A stretch of 6,658 bases of DNA from an uncultured Bacteroidales bacterium (lineage in GTDB: Bacteria > Bacteroidota > Bacteroidia > Bacteroidales > UBA3663). Under the pieces are notes generated by a model. The model made no database searches. It saw nothing but the letters and a program-made list of their open reading frames with translations, and was not told the origin of the DNA. Made by a program: the position numbers and the translations under genes. Positions within the stretch are counted from its first letter, which is position 1. Each line of letters starts with the position of its first letter. Shown here one piece after another: positions 1 through 5,482 of this stretch. The stretch lies in NCBI GenBank assembly GCA_905236195.1, contig CAJOOX010000130.1, positions 1-6,658 on the forward strand, written 5' to 3'.

Positions 1-875
1 ATCAGGCTACTGCCGACGAATGTGCCCGTCGTATTGCCGAGTATAACGAGAACCGCAAAGAACTCGACAAACAGGTCACCGAGGAAGCGCTCGCCCAGGT
101 GACCGCCATGGACATCGAGGGCAAGAAATCCCTCGTCGTCTACAACCCCTCCTGGCACAAAGGCGTCATCGGCATTGTAGCTTCCCGTCTCACCGAACAT
201 TACTACCGGCCCGTGGTGGTTCTCACCTCCGCCAACGGAATGGCATCCGGTTCGGCCCGTTCCATTCAGGGATTCGACGTGTATCATGCTATCGACTCCT
301 GCCGCGATCTGGTCGAAAATTTCGGCGGACATACCTTTGCCGCAGGTCTCACACTGCGCGAAGAGAACATTCCCGAACTCACCCGGCGCATAGAAAATTG
401 GGTAGACGAACACATCACCGAGGAACAGCAGCAACAGCATCTCGACATTGATGTGGAAGTTCCCTTCCATGACATTACGCCACGTCTTTACAAGAGTCTC
501 CGGACCCTCTCTCCCTTCGGACCCGGCAATTCCAAACCGCTTTTCGTGTCGCGTCATCTCTACGACACCGGCGGCTCCCGGCTCGTCGGCAAGAACAAGG
601 AACACATCCGCCTCGAAGTCATCGAGCCCATTTCCGGATTCCGCCACAATGGAATCGCCTTCAACATGAGGGACAAGTTCGACCTCATCAAGAGCGGGAA
701 ACCCTTCGATATGGCCTATAATATCGAGGAGAATTCCTACAAGCCCAACAATATCCAGCTCTTTGCCAAGGACATCAAGGCCTCCGAGGACAACAACATC
801 TCCCAGGTATTGGCCATGATACTCCAGTCAAAATACGACGATGTAGATTCCGCAGGCTACGAGAATGCCCATTAA
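1..875 (+). CDS. recJ: Single-stranded-DNA-specific exonuclease RecJ, C-terminal part (5' end outside window)
   Basis: This is the last 290 codons of RecJ; the reading frame is open from base 3 and the start lies upstream of the window. RecJ degrades single-stranded DNA 5' to 3' in the RecF recombination pathway, mismatch repair and base-excision repair. The visible part begins near the end of the catalytic core. The DHHA1 domain is shown by YNPSWHKGVIGIVASRL (about 141-191), the GSARS segment (about 249-263) and the FGGHTFAAG motif (about 319-345), whose GGH is the conserved nucleic-acid/metal-site signature. The OB-fold domain follows, with the typical PFGPGN(S)KPLF segment (about 514-545) and a hydrophobic C-terminal part. 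The DHH motifs themselves lie upstream and cannot be checked. The stop TAA (873-875) overlaps the recQ start by 11 nt, implying co-transcription and translational coupling. An internal GTG at 99 could be mistaken for a start, but homologous sequence continues upstream of it. Confidence 0.95.
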   Translation, partial: QATADECARRIAEYNENRKELDKQVTEEALAQVTAMDIEGKKSLVVYNPSWHKGVIGIVASRLTEHYYRPVVVLTSANGMASGSARSIQGFDVYHAIDSCRDLVENFGGHTFAAGLTLREENIPELTRRIENWVDEHITEEQQQQHLDIDVEVPFHDITPRLYKSLRTLSPFGPGNSKPLFVSRHLYDTGGSRLVGKNKEHIRLEVIEPISGFRHNGIAFNMRDKFDLIKSGKPFDMAYNIEENSYKPNNIQLFAKDIKASEDNNISQVLAMILQSKYDDVDSAGYENAH

Positions 876-2775
876 TGAGATTCTGAAACAGTATTGGGGC
901 TACGACAGCTTCCGCCCCCTCCAGGAGGAAATCATCCGTTCCGTTCTAGAGGGGCACGACACGTTGGGCATGCTGCCCACCGGCGGAGGCAAGAGTCTGA
1001 CCTTCCAGGTGCCCGCATTGGCCTTGGGAGGTCTTTGCATTGTGGTCACTCCCCTCATCGCCCTGATGAAGGACCAGAAAGACCATCTCGTGGAGCGTGG
1101 CATCAAGGCCGCTGCCATCCACATCGGTATGAGCCACGACGATATTGTGGCAACCTACGACCGCGTTATTGCCGAGGACTACCGGTTCCTATACATCTCG
1201 CCCGAACGTCTCGAGACCCAGCTCTTCCTGGCCAAACTACGTTTCATGGATGTGCGGCTCCTGGTGGTAGACGAGGCACACTGCATCTCCCAGTGGGGCT
1301 ACGACTTCCGGCCGCCCTACCGGCGCATCGCCGCCATCCGCGACAGGATACCGGCATCTGTCCCCTGCATGGCCCTCACGGCAACTGCCACCGAGGCTAC
1401 CATGCGCGACATTCAGGAGAAACTGCATTTCCGGCCCGGAGCACAGGTCTTCAAGGCATCTTTCATGCGACCCAACCTCTGTTACCGCGTCTCCCACGTC
1501 GAAGACAAATGCTTCGCACTCATCAGCCTTCTGCGCGAGGTGGAATGCGCCATAGTGTATGTGCGGTCCCGTCAGCAGACACGCGAATACGCCCAGATGC
1601 TCACTCAGATGGGTATCCCTGCCAATTTCTATCATGCAGGACTCTCCCCGTCTGACAAACAGAGCCGACAGGACGCATGGATGAAGGGGGAATTTCCCGT
1701 CATAGTGGCTACCAATGCCTTCGGAATGGGCATCGACAAACCCAATGTCCGCATGGTGGTCCACGTTGACCTGCCCCCATCGCCCGAGGAATACTATCAG
1801 GAAGCCGGACGTGCAGGACGCGACGGACTTGCCTCAACAGCCTGTCTGCTCGCTAATACCAACGACGTACGGCGGCTCCGCAAACATCTCGACATGGAGT
1901 TTCCCGAACGCGACTTCTGCCGCATGGTCTATCAGAAACTCTCTTCCTATTGGCAGATTGCCATTGGTGCCGCCGAACAGTGTCTCTTCGAATTTCAACT
2001 CGAACGGTTCTGTGCTGTCTTCCACCTGCCCTTCTCCGACGTGCACTATGCTCTGAAGATTCTCGACCAGGCAGGGTACATCTCCTACATAGAAGAGCCG
2101 GACCGTCATTCCCGCGTCATGATGACCGCCTCACGCGCAGCCCTCTATCGCATTCCCCTCAATCCTGAGGAGAACCTCGTGCTGCGTGCCCTGCTGCGTC
2201 ATTACACAGGTCTTTTTGCCGACTATGTCTTCATCCGCGAGACCGACCTTATGTTCTGGACCCGACTCACCCGCAAACAGGTCTACGACATCCTGGTCCG
2301 GCTGACCCGCAAGAAAATGCTGCATTATGTACCTGCCCGCGAGGTGCCTGCCATCGTTTTCCGCACGCCCCGCATCGACGAGGCCGAGATACGCATACCC
2401 CGTTCTGTCTATGAGGACCGCCGCGAACGTCTGGCCGCACGCATCGATGCGATGATACGCTATGTCGAAGCCGACGACACCTGCCGACTTATCACCCTCC
2501 TCGATTATTTCGGGGAACACATCTCCCAGCCTTGCGGCAACTGCGATGTGTGCACCGGCAGGGCGCCCGAGAGTGCCTCCGACGCTACGGACAACGCCGT
2601 CCGTAACGACATCGCCTCCTTCCTTTCCCGCCAGACAGGTCCCGTTCCGCTCGCGACCCTTGTCTCCGCCCTCGCTGCCCGCTGGCCCCCAGACGACATC
2701 ACCCGAATCGTCCGGCAGATGACCGACAAGGGGGAAATCCGTCTCCACGATTTTCAACTTCAGCTCAATGAATAA
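865..2775 (+). CDS. recQ: RecQ-family ATP-dependent DNA helicase with displaced zinc motif
   Basis: This 636-residue superfamily 2 helicase unwinds DNA 3' to 5' and supplies single strands to RecJ. Visible motifs, in order: motif 0 (YWGYDSFRPLQEE, about 10-22), Walker A TGGGKS with K43, motif Ia VTPLIALMKDQ, DEAH at 136-139 followed by the aromatic-rich loop CISQWGYDFRPPY, motif III ALTATAT, motif IV IVYVRSR, motif V ATNAFGMGIDKP, and motif VI QEAGRAGRDG from Q312 with arginines R316 and R319. The zinc ligands C540, C557, C560 and C563 (CRLITLLDYFGE...CGNCDVC) have the spacing of E. coli RecQ but lie about 220 residues after motif VI instead of about 50. The interval contains a winged-helix-like stretch (about 375-415). 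The last 60 residues resemble another small helical/winged domain; no HRDC domain is evident. The ATG lies inside the end of recJ, without an SD. Several Bacteroidota carry both a canonical RecQ and a second RecQ-type protein of this shape, so the symbol denotes the family, not necessarily the sole RecQ. Confidence 0.93.
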   Translation: MPINEILKQYWGYDSFRPLQEEIIRSVLEGHDTLGMLPTGGGKSLTFQVPALALGGLCIVVTPLIALMKDQKDHLVERGIKAAAIHIGMSHDDIVATYDRVIAEDYRFLYISPERLETQLFLAKLRFMDVRLLVVDEAHCISQWGYDFRPPYRRIAAIRDRIPASVPCMALTATATEATMRDIQEKLHFRPGAQVFKASFMRPNLCYRVSHVEDKCFALISLLREVECAIVYVRSRQQTREYAQMLTQMGIPANFYHAGLSPSDKQSRQDAWMKGEFPVIVATNAFGMGIDKPNVRMVVHVDLPPSPEEYYQEAGRAGRDGLASTACLLANTNDVRRLRKHLDMEFPERDFCRMVYQKLSSYWQIAIGAAEQCLFEFQLERFCAVFHLPFSDVHYALKILDQAGYISYIEEPDRHSRVMMTASRAALYRIPLNPEENLVLRALLRHYTGLFADYVFIRETDLMFWTRLTRKQVYDILVRLTRKKMLHYVPAREVPAIVFRTPRIDEAEIRIPRSVYEDRRERLAARIDAMIRYVEADDTCRLITLLDYFGEHISQPCGNCDVCTGRAPESASDATDNAVRNDIASFLSRQTGPVPLATLVSALAARWPPDDITRIVRQMTDKGEIRLHDFQLQLNE

Positions 2776-3532
2776 TCCTTCCAAATCCGTCATCAAAAAA
2801 GTCCGCGCGCTCGAACAGCGGAAGTGCCGCCGTGAACAGGGGCTCTTCATTGCCGAGAGCGACAAACTCGTGCTCGACAACCTCGGCGCCATGCAGTGTC
2901 GCAGCCTCTTCGCCACTCGCGAATGGTGGCAATCTCATCCCCAGGCAGCGGCCCGCGCCAGAGAATGCTACGAAGTCAACAGTCTCGATTGCATCTCCCT
3001 GCTCCAGCATCCACAGAACGTCATGGGAGTCTTCGAAATACCCTCGTTTGAACTGAAACCCGAGGAGCTTGCCTCCCGGCTCGTCCTCTGTCTCGACACC
3101 GTACAGGATCCCGGCAACCTCGGTACCATCATCCGTCTCTGCGACTGGTTCGGCATCCGCGACATCGTGTGTTCCCGAGAGACCGCCGACTGCTACGCTC
3201 CGAAGGTCGTACAGGCCACCATGGGAGCCATCGCACGCGTTCATGTCCATTATACCGACCTTTCCGTATTCCTCCCCCGCATGCGTGAACTCAGCGTTCC
3301 CGTTTACGGCACCTATCTCGAAGGCTCCGACATCTATTCCACCGACCTCACCCCCAACGGCATCCTTATCATGGGCAACGAAGGCAACGGCATCTCTCCC
3401 GCACTCGAGCCGTTCATTACCCAAAAACTCAACATCCCATCCTATCCCGCCGGAATCCCCACCTCCGAAAGTCTCAATGTAGGCATCGCCACCGCCATCG
3501 CCGTCGCCGAATTCCGTCGCCGTTCCCGCTGA
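2768..3532 (+). CDS. SpoU/TrmH-family RNA 2'-O-ribose methyltransferase
   Basis: This 254-residue protein belongs to the SPOUT superfamily, which uses S-adenosylmethionine bound in a C-terminal trefoil knot to methylate ribose 2'-OH groups in rRNA or tRNA. The N-terminal ~95 residues form the substrate-binding region, with the characteristic opening KKVRALEQRKCRREQGLFIAES. The three family motifs are clear: motif 1 DPGNLGTIIR (N117, R123), motif 2 IMGNEGNGIS (E205), and motif 3 IPSYPAGIPTSESLNVGIATAI (S235, N237). The length matches the RlmB/TrmH-like group of about 250 residues. The sequence does not tell which RNA nucleotide is modified, so no gene symbol is given. The ATG at 2768 lies in the last codons of recQ (8-nt overlap), so it is probably the last gene of the recJ-recQ operon and is translationally coupled to recQ. 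No functional link to recombination is known. Start choice is supported by the family-typical N-terminus. Confidence 0.9.
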   Translation: MNNPSKSVIKKVRALEQRKCRREQGLFIAESDKLVLDNLGAMQCRSLFATREWWQSHPQAAARARECYEVNSLDCISLLQHPQNVMGVFEIPSFELKPEELASRLVLCLDTVQDPGNLGTIIRLCDWFGIRDIVCSRETADCYAPKVVQATMGAIARVHVHYTDLSVFLPRMRELSVPVYGTYLEGSDIYSTDLTPNGILIMGNEGNGISPALEPFITQKLNIPSYPAGIPTSESLNVGIATAIAVAEFRRRSR

Positions 3533-3578
3533 ATTATTGGGTTGCAGGCTTTCCTTTTGAGACAAAACATAGCCCCGA

Positions 3579-3602
3579 TTCTGCCACATGGAGAATGCAG
3601 AA
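3579..3602 (+). repeat. Inverted repeat in the gap after the methyltransferase gene
   Basis: TTCTGC (3579-3584) and GCAGAA (3597-3602) are perfect 6-nt arms around a 12-nt loop. It lies 46 nt after the methyltransferase stop and is the only inverted repeat I noticed there. No T-tract follows on the + strand, so it is at best a weak terminator or transcript-stabilising hairpin for the recJ operon. Apart from it and the promoter, the 3533-3655 stretch is purine-rich, non-coding sequence. Confidence 0.25.
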
Positions 3603-3655
3603 AGCGCGGAAAGGGCATTAAATTGAGGAGAAAAAGCGAAAAAGAGGGAATAAAA

Positions 3656-3687
3656 TTTGCTGTTTTCGTAGAAAATGGCTATCTTTG
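3656..3687 (+). promoter_or_regulatory. Bacteroidota-type housekeeping promoter for tRNA-Arg (and probably rpsF-rpsR-rplI)
   Basis: The -33 element TTTG (3656-3659) and the -7 element TATCTTTG (3680-3687) are separated by 20 nt. They match the Bacteroidota sigma-ABfr (primary sigma) consensus TTTG...TAnnTTTG exactly. Transcription would start near 3692-3695, about 35 nt before the mature tRNA end. It is the only strong promoter match I found between the methyltransferase and rpsF, so it is the best candidate for driving the ribosomal protein genes too. Confidence 0.85.
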
Positions 3688-3699
3688 CGCCGCATTTTG

Positions 3700-3712
3700 T
3701 GGGAAAATCCCA
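3700..3712 (+). other. Short hairpin in the tRNA 5' leader
   Basis: TGGGA (3700-3704) and TCCCA (3708-3712) pair perfectly across an AAA loop. It lies just after the predicted transcription start and 15 nt before the mature tRNA 5' end. It could protect the precursor's 5' end or assist RNase P processing; this is inference. No T-run follows, so it is not a terminator. Confidence 0.4.
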
Positions 3713-3727
3713 ACCAGGTGTCCCCTT

Positions 3728-3799
3728 GGACCCGTAGTTCAATGGATAGAATAAAGGATTCCGGTTCCTTCGATTAGGGTTCGACTCCCTACGGGTTCA
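3728..3799 (+). tRNA. tRNA-Arg, anticodon CCG (reads CGG)
   Basis: A complete 72-nt cloverleaf can be folded by hand. The acceptor stem is GGACCCG (3728-3734) with CGGGTTC (3792-3798), including one G-U pair, and discriminator A73 is at 3799. The D-arm stem GTTC/GAAT has an 8-nt loop containing GG. The anticodon stem AAGGA/TCCTT (3754-3758, 3766-3770) carries loop TTCCGGT with anticodon CCG at 3761-3763. The variable region is 4 nt. The T-stem TAGGG/CCCTA has loop TTCGACT. T8 and A9 are in place. The 3' CCA is not encoded (CTA follows), so it must be added by the CCA-adding enzyme, as is common in Bacteroidota. The gene sits between a strong promoter and rpsF. Confidence 0.96.
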
Positions 3800-3804
3800 C
3801 TAAC

Positions 3805-3817
3805 TTGCAATATGCAA
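3805..3817 (+). other. Weak AT-rich hairpin after tRNA-Arg
   Basis: TTGCA (3805-3809) and TGCAA (3813-3817) are perfect 5-nt arms with an ATA loop, followed by TTTTAT. With only two GC pairs it is a poor intrinsic terminator. It may instead mark the 3' trailer processing site of the tRNA precursor. If it terminates partially, it would set the ratio of tRNA to ribosomal protein mRNA. The rest of the gap to rpsF (3818-3863) is AT-rich and contains no TAnnTTTG promoter element that I can see. Confidence 0.25.
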
Positions 3818-3863
3818 TTTTATCAACATTAATCATTTATTAACATCAAAACAGTTCAAGAAA

Positions 3864-4217
3864 ATGAACAACTACGAAACCGTTTTCATTTTGACTCCCG
3901 TTTTATCTGATGATCAGGTAAAGGAAACGGTAGAAGGTGTTAAGAAAGAACTCGCCAAGGGTGGTGCAACCATCGTAAACGAGGAGGCATGGGGCCTGAA
4001 GAAGCTGGCCTACCCCATCGAGAAGAAATCGACGGGCTATTACTTCCTCATCGAGTTCGACGCTGAGCCTACTATCGTCGAGAAAGTCGAGACTTATTTC
4101 CGTCGCCAGGACCGCGTGATTCGTTTCATCACGGTCAAGAACGACAAGTATGCTGCTGAGTACGCTGCCAAGCGTCGCAGCCTGAAACAGCCCAAGGCAG
4201 AAGCTGCCGAGGCATAA
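3864..4217 (+). CDS. rpsF: Small ribosomal subunit protein bS6
   Basis: This 117-residue protein is bS6, which pairs with bS18 on the central domain of 16S rRNA at the platform of the 30S subunit. The start MNNYETVFILTPVLSDDQV is the family's first beta strand and helix. WGLKKLAYPIEKKSTGYYFLIEF holds the conserved K-L-AYPI-K---G-Y signature, and the later FRRQDRVIRFITVK is the final strand. The tail (from about residue 100) is alanine-, lysine- and glutamate-rich and probably flexible. In Bacteroidota, bS6 helps bS18 and bS21 to sequester the 16S anti-SD. There is no SD before this ATG, only an A-rich stretch, as is usual in the phylum. It is the first gene of the rpsF-rpsR-rplI operon; 17 nt separate it from rpsR. 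Confidence 0.97.
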   Translation: MNNYETVFILTPVLSDDQVKETVEGVKKELAKGGATIVNEEAWGLKKLAYPIEKKSTGYYFLIEFDAEPTIVEKVETYFRRQDRVIRFITVKNDKYAAEYAAKRRSLKQPKAEAAEA

Positions 4218-4219
4218 AC

Positions 4220-4226
4220 AAAGGAG
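4220..4226 (+). promoter_or_regulatory. Strong Shine-Dalgarno sequence of rpsR
   Basis: AAAGGAG lies 8 nt before the rpsR ATG, ideal spacing for pairing with the 16S anti-SD. SDs are rare in Bacteroidota, where the anti-SD is normally hidden. Published work on the Flavobacterium johnsoniae ribosome noted that strong SDs often precede the bS21 and/or bS18 genes in this phylum and proposed autoregulation. This site fits that pattern. Confidence 0.8.
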
Positions 4227-4234
4227 AAAACATT

Positions 4235-4501
4235 ATGGCAGAACAGAATGAAATCCGCTATCTGACTCCCGTCTCGGTTGACGTCAAGAAGAAGAAATAT
4301 TGCCGTTTCAAGAAGAGCGGCATCAAGTACATCGACTACAAGGATCCCGAATTCCTGAAGAAGTTCCTGAACGAGCAGGGCAAGATCCTTCCCCGTCGCA
4401 TCACCGGCACCTCGCTGAAGTTCCAGCGCAGAATCGCCACGGCAGTAAAGCGCGCCCGTCAGATCGCACTCCTGCCCTATGTAACTGACCTGATGAAATA
4501 A
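4235..4501 (+). CDS. rpsR: Small ribosomal subunit protein bS18
   Basis: This 88-residue basic protein is bS18, the partner of bS6 on the 30S platform. The Bacteroidota-type N-terminus (MAEQNEIRYLTPVSVDVKKKKYCRF) leads into the conserved core with IDYKDPEFLKKFLNEQGKILPRRITGTSLKFQRR and the C-terminal AVKRARQIALLPY. It has a single cysteine, so it is the zinc-free form. It is preceded by AAAGGAG at good spacing. In this phylum bS18 contributes to the pocket holding the 16S 3' end, so a shortage of bS18 could expose the anti-SD and raise rpsR translation. That feedback is a published proposal, not something the sequence proves here. The next gene, rplI, follows after 23 nt. Confidence 0.97.
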   Translation: MAEQNEIRYLTPVSVDVKKKKYCRFKKSGIKYIDYKDPEFLKKFLNEQGKILPRRITGTSLKFQRRIATAVKRARQIALLPYVTDLMK

Positions 4502-4509
4502 TTAACAAG

Positions 4510-4515
4510 AGGAGG
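4510..4515 (+). promoter_or_regulatory. Strong Shine-Dalgarno sequence of rplI
   Basis: AGGAGG, the full SD core, lies 9 nt before the rplI ATG. It gives full core complementarity to the 16S anti-SD, whereas neither rpsF nor the flanking genes recJ/recQ, the thioesterase or the ACT gene show one. It may allow rplI to respond to the same anti-SD exposure as rpsR. Confidence 0.75.
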
Positions 4516-4524
4516 CAACAAATT

Positions 4525-4974
4525 ATGAAGATCATTTTGATTGAAGATGTCCAGAATCTTGGATACAAGGACGATGTCGTTGAAGTTAAGAACGGCTATG
4601 GTTTGAATTATCTCATCCCCCAGAAGAAGGCTATTATCGCCACCGAGTCTAATCTGAAGCAGTTGAACGAGAAGCTGAAGCAGCAGGCTCAGAAGCGTGC
4701 CAAGATTAAGGCCGATGCCGAGGCTGTGGCTGAGAAGATCAAAGGTCTGGTTCTCGAGGTGGCTGTAAAGGCTTCGGAAGAGGGCAAGGTATATGGTTCG
4801 GTTACTAACATCCAGCTTGCAGAGGCTTTTGCCGCTGCCGGTGCTGAGATTGACCGCAAGCTCATCGTTGTAGAGCCCGCCAAGACACTTGGTGAGCACA
4901 CCTGCACCGTTAAACTCCACCGTGAGGTTAGCGTTGAGGTTCCCTTCAACGTTGTGGCTGCAGCTGCAGAGTAA
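4525..4974 (+). CDS. rplI: Large ribosomal subunit protein bL9
   Basis: This 149-residue protein is bL9, which binds 23S rRNA near the L1 stalk and extends away from the 50S subunit; loss affects frame maintenance and subunit fidelity. The N-terminal RNA-binding domain starts MKIILIEDVQNLGYKDDVVEVKNGYGLNYLIPQKKA, matching the family signature G-x2-[GN]-x4-V-x2-G-[FY]-x2-N. A long charged helix rich in lysine, glutamine and alanine (about 45-75) connects to the C-terminal domain, which has GKVYGSVTNIQLAEAF and ends with EVSVEVPFNVV. The full length is normal for the family. It is the last gene of the rpsF-rpsR-rplI operon: a strong terminator begins 23 nt after its stop. Confidence 0.97.
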   Translation: MKIILIEDVQNLGYKDDVVEVKNGYGLNYLIPQKKAIIATESNLKQLNEKLKQQAQKRAKIKADAEAVAEKIKGLVLEVAVKASEEGKVYGSVTNIQLAEAFAAAGAEIDRKLIVVEPAKTLGEHTCTVKLHREVSVEVPFNVVAAAAE

Positions 4975-4997
4975 TTTCTAATGCTTGATATAAACAG

Positions 4998-5028
4998 GAG
5001 GATGACCGTAAGGCCGTCCTCTTTTTTT
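4998..5028 (+). terminator. Rho-independent terminator of the rpsF-rpsR-rplI operon
   Basis: GAGGATG-A-CC (4998-5007) pairs with GG-C-CGTCCTC (5012-5021), with one G-U pair and one A/C mismatch, around a GTAA tetraloop. Seven Ts follow at 5022-5028. Stem, loop and T-tract are all near ideal. The T-tract ends 10 nt before the start codon of the thioesterase gene. Confidence 0.9.
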
Positions 5029-5038
5029 AGATACAGAC

Positions 5039-5431
5039 ATGGAGGTAAAAGAATATTTCAAGAATGACCGGTTCGCACAGCTTACCGGTATTGAACTGCT
5101 GGAGGTTGGCGACGGATGGTCGAAAGCGCGGATGAAGGTGGAGGAAAAACACCTGAACGGCGCGAATGTGTGTCAGGGCGGCGCCATCTTCACACTGGCG
5201 GATCTGGCTTTTGCTGCTGCTGTGAACAGCCACGGACAGGTGACGGTATCAACCACGGCGACGGTGTCGTTTGTCAAAGCCGCACAGCCGGGCTGGCTCT
5301 ATGCCGAGGCCCACGAGGTGGTAAATCACAAAAAACTGCCTTACGGAGAGGTAAAAATCACCGACGAGGCGGGCGACATAATTGCCGTACTCACCTCGTC
5401 GGGTTACAGAAAACATGAGCGTTTTCAATAA
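5039..5431 (+). CDS. PaaI-family hotdog-fold acyl-CoA thioesterase
   Basis: This 130-residue protein is a single hotdog domain of the PaaI group (COG2050), which hydrolyses aryl- or acyl-CoA thioesters, usually as a cytoplasmic tetramer. The start MEVKEYFKNDRFAQLTGIEL aligns with relatives and has no signal peptide. The active-site segment NGANVCQGGAIFTLADLAFAAAVNS (40-64) keeps the expected N40, G47 and acid D55 at the head of the central helix. However, the usual HGG is QGG: Q46 replaces histidine. T73 sits where family members have Ser/Thr. The true substrate cannot be read from sequence. The gene starts 10 nt after the upstream terminator's T-tract, with no visible SD or TAnnTTTG promoter, so how it is expressed is unclear. 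It converges with the ACT/phenylacetate-CoA ligase genes, whose product is the kind of thioester this family cleaves. Broad-specificity acyl-CoA housekeeping is the alternative role. Confidence 0.88.
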   Translation: MEVKEYFKNDRFAQLTGIELLEVGDGWSKARMKVEEKHLNGANVCQGGAIFTLADLAFAAAVNSHGQVTVSTTATVSFVKAAQPGWLYAEAHEVVNHKKLPYGEVKITDEAGDIIAVLTSSGYRKHERFQ

Positions 5432-5482
5432 GCCAAAAGAGCAGAGCGATGCTTGCATCTGCTATGCCTTGGCATGAAAACG
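5420..5482. terminator. Nested inverted repeats at convergent gene junction; possible bidirectional terminator
   Basis: The outer arms CGTTTTCA (5420-5427) and TGAAAACG (5475-5482) are perfect 8-nt complements. Inside them, AGCAGA (5440-5445) pairs with TCTGCT (5458-5463), extendable by GC/GC (5446-5447, 5455-5456) past a single bulged A. A separate small palindrome, ATGCC-TT-GGCAT, spans 5464-5475. The outer arm overlaps the last codons of the thioesterase gene. There is no long T-tract on the + strand; on the minus strand the inner hairpin is followed by CTTTT. It is placed where both transcripts need to end, but it is not a textbook terminator. Confidence 0.4.

Noticed and set aside
894..1655. 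Plus-strand 253-codon frame inside recQ
   Set aside because: It is an out-of-frame reading of the helicase motifs, giving an Arg/His/Pro-rich protein typical of a frame-shifted shadow.
1237..1764. Minus-strand open frame opposite the recQ helicase core
   Set aside because: It covers the exact region of conserved helicase motifs and has no recognisable domain.
2131..2916. Minus-strand open frame (261 codons) opposite the 3' half of recQ
   Set aside because: It is antisense to the winged-helix and zinc parts of RecQ and overlaps two genes; composition is that of a shadow frame.
3700..3712. Leader hairpin read as a terminator before the tRNA
   Set aside because: No T-tract follows the stem and it lies directly after the predicted transcription start, so termination here would make the promoter useless.
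2765..3742. Long minus-strand open frame (325 codons) opposite the methyltransferase gene and promoter region
   Set aside because: It lies antisense to a clear SPOUT methyltransferase, runs across the promoter and into the tRNA, and its glycine/aspartate/valine-rich protein resembles no family. GC-rich third positions on the + strand explain the lack of stops.
3542..3754. Possible small protein in the gap upstream of the tRNA
   Set aside because: It would start at TTG without a ribosome site, and it spans the promoter and half of the tRNA, so it is not a believable gene.
4997..5053. AGGAGG directly followed by ATG after rplI, suggesting a 17-codon ORF
   Set aside because: There is no spacing between the SD-like sequence and the ATG, and both are simply the 5' arm of the terminator hairpin.
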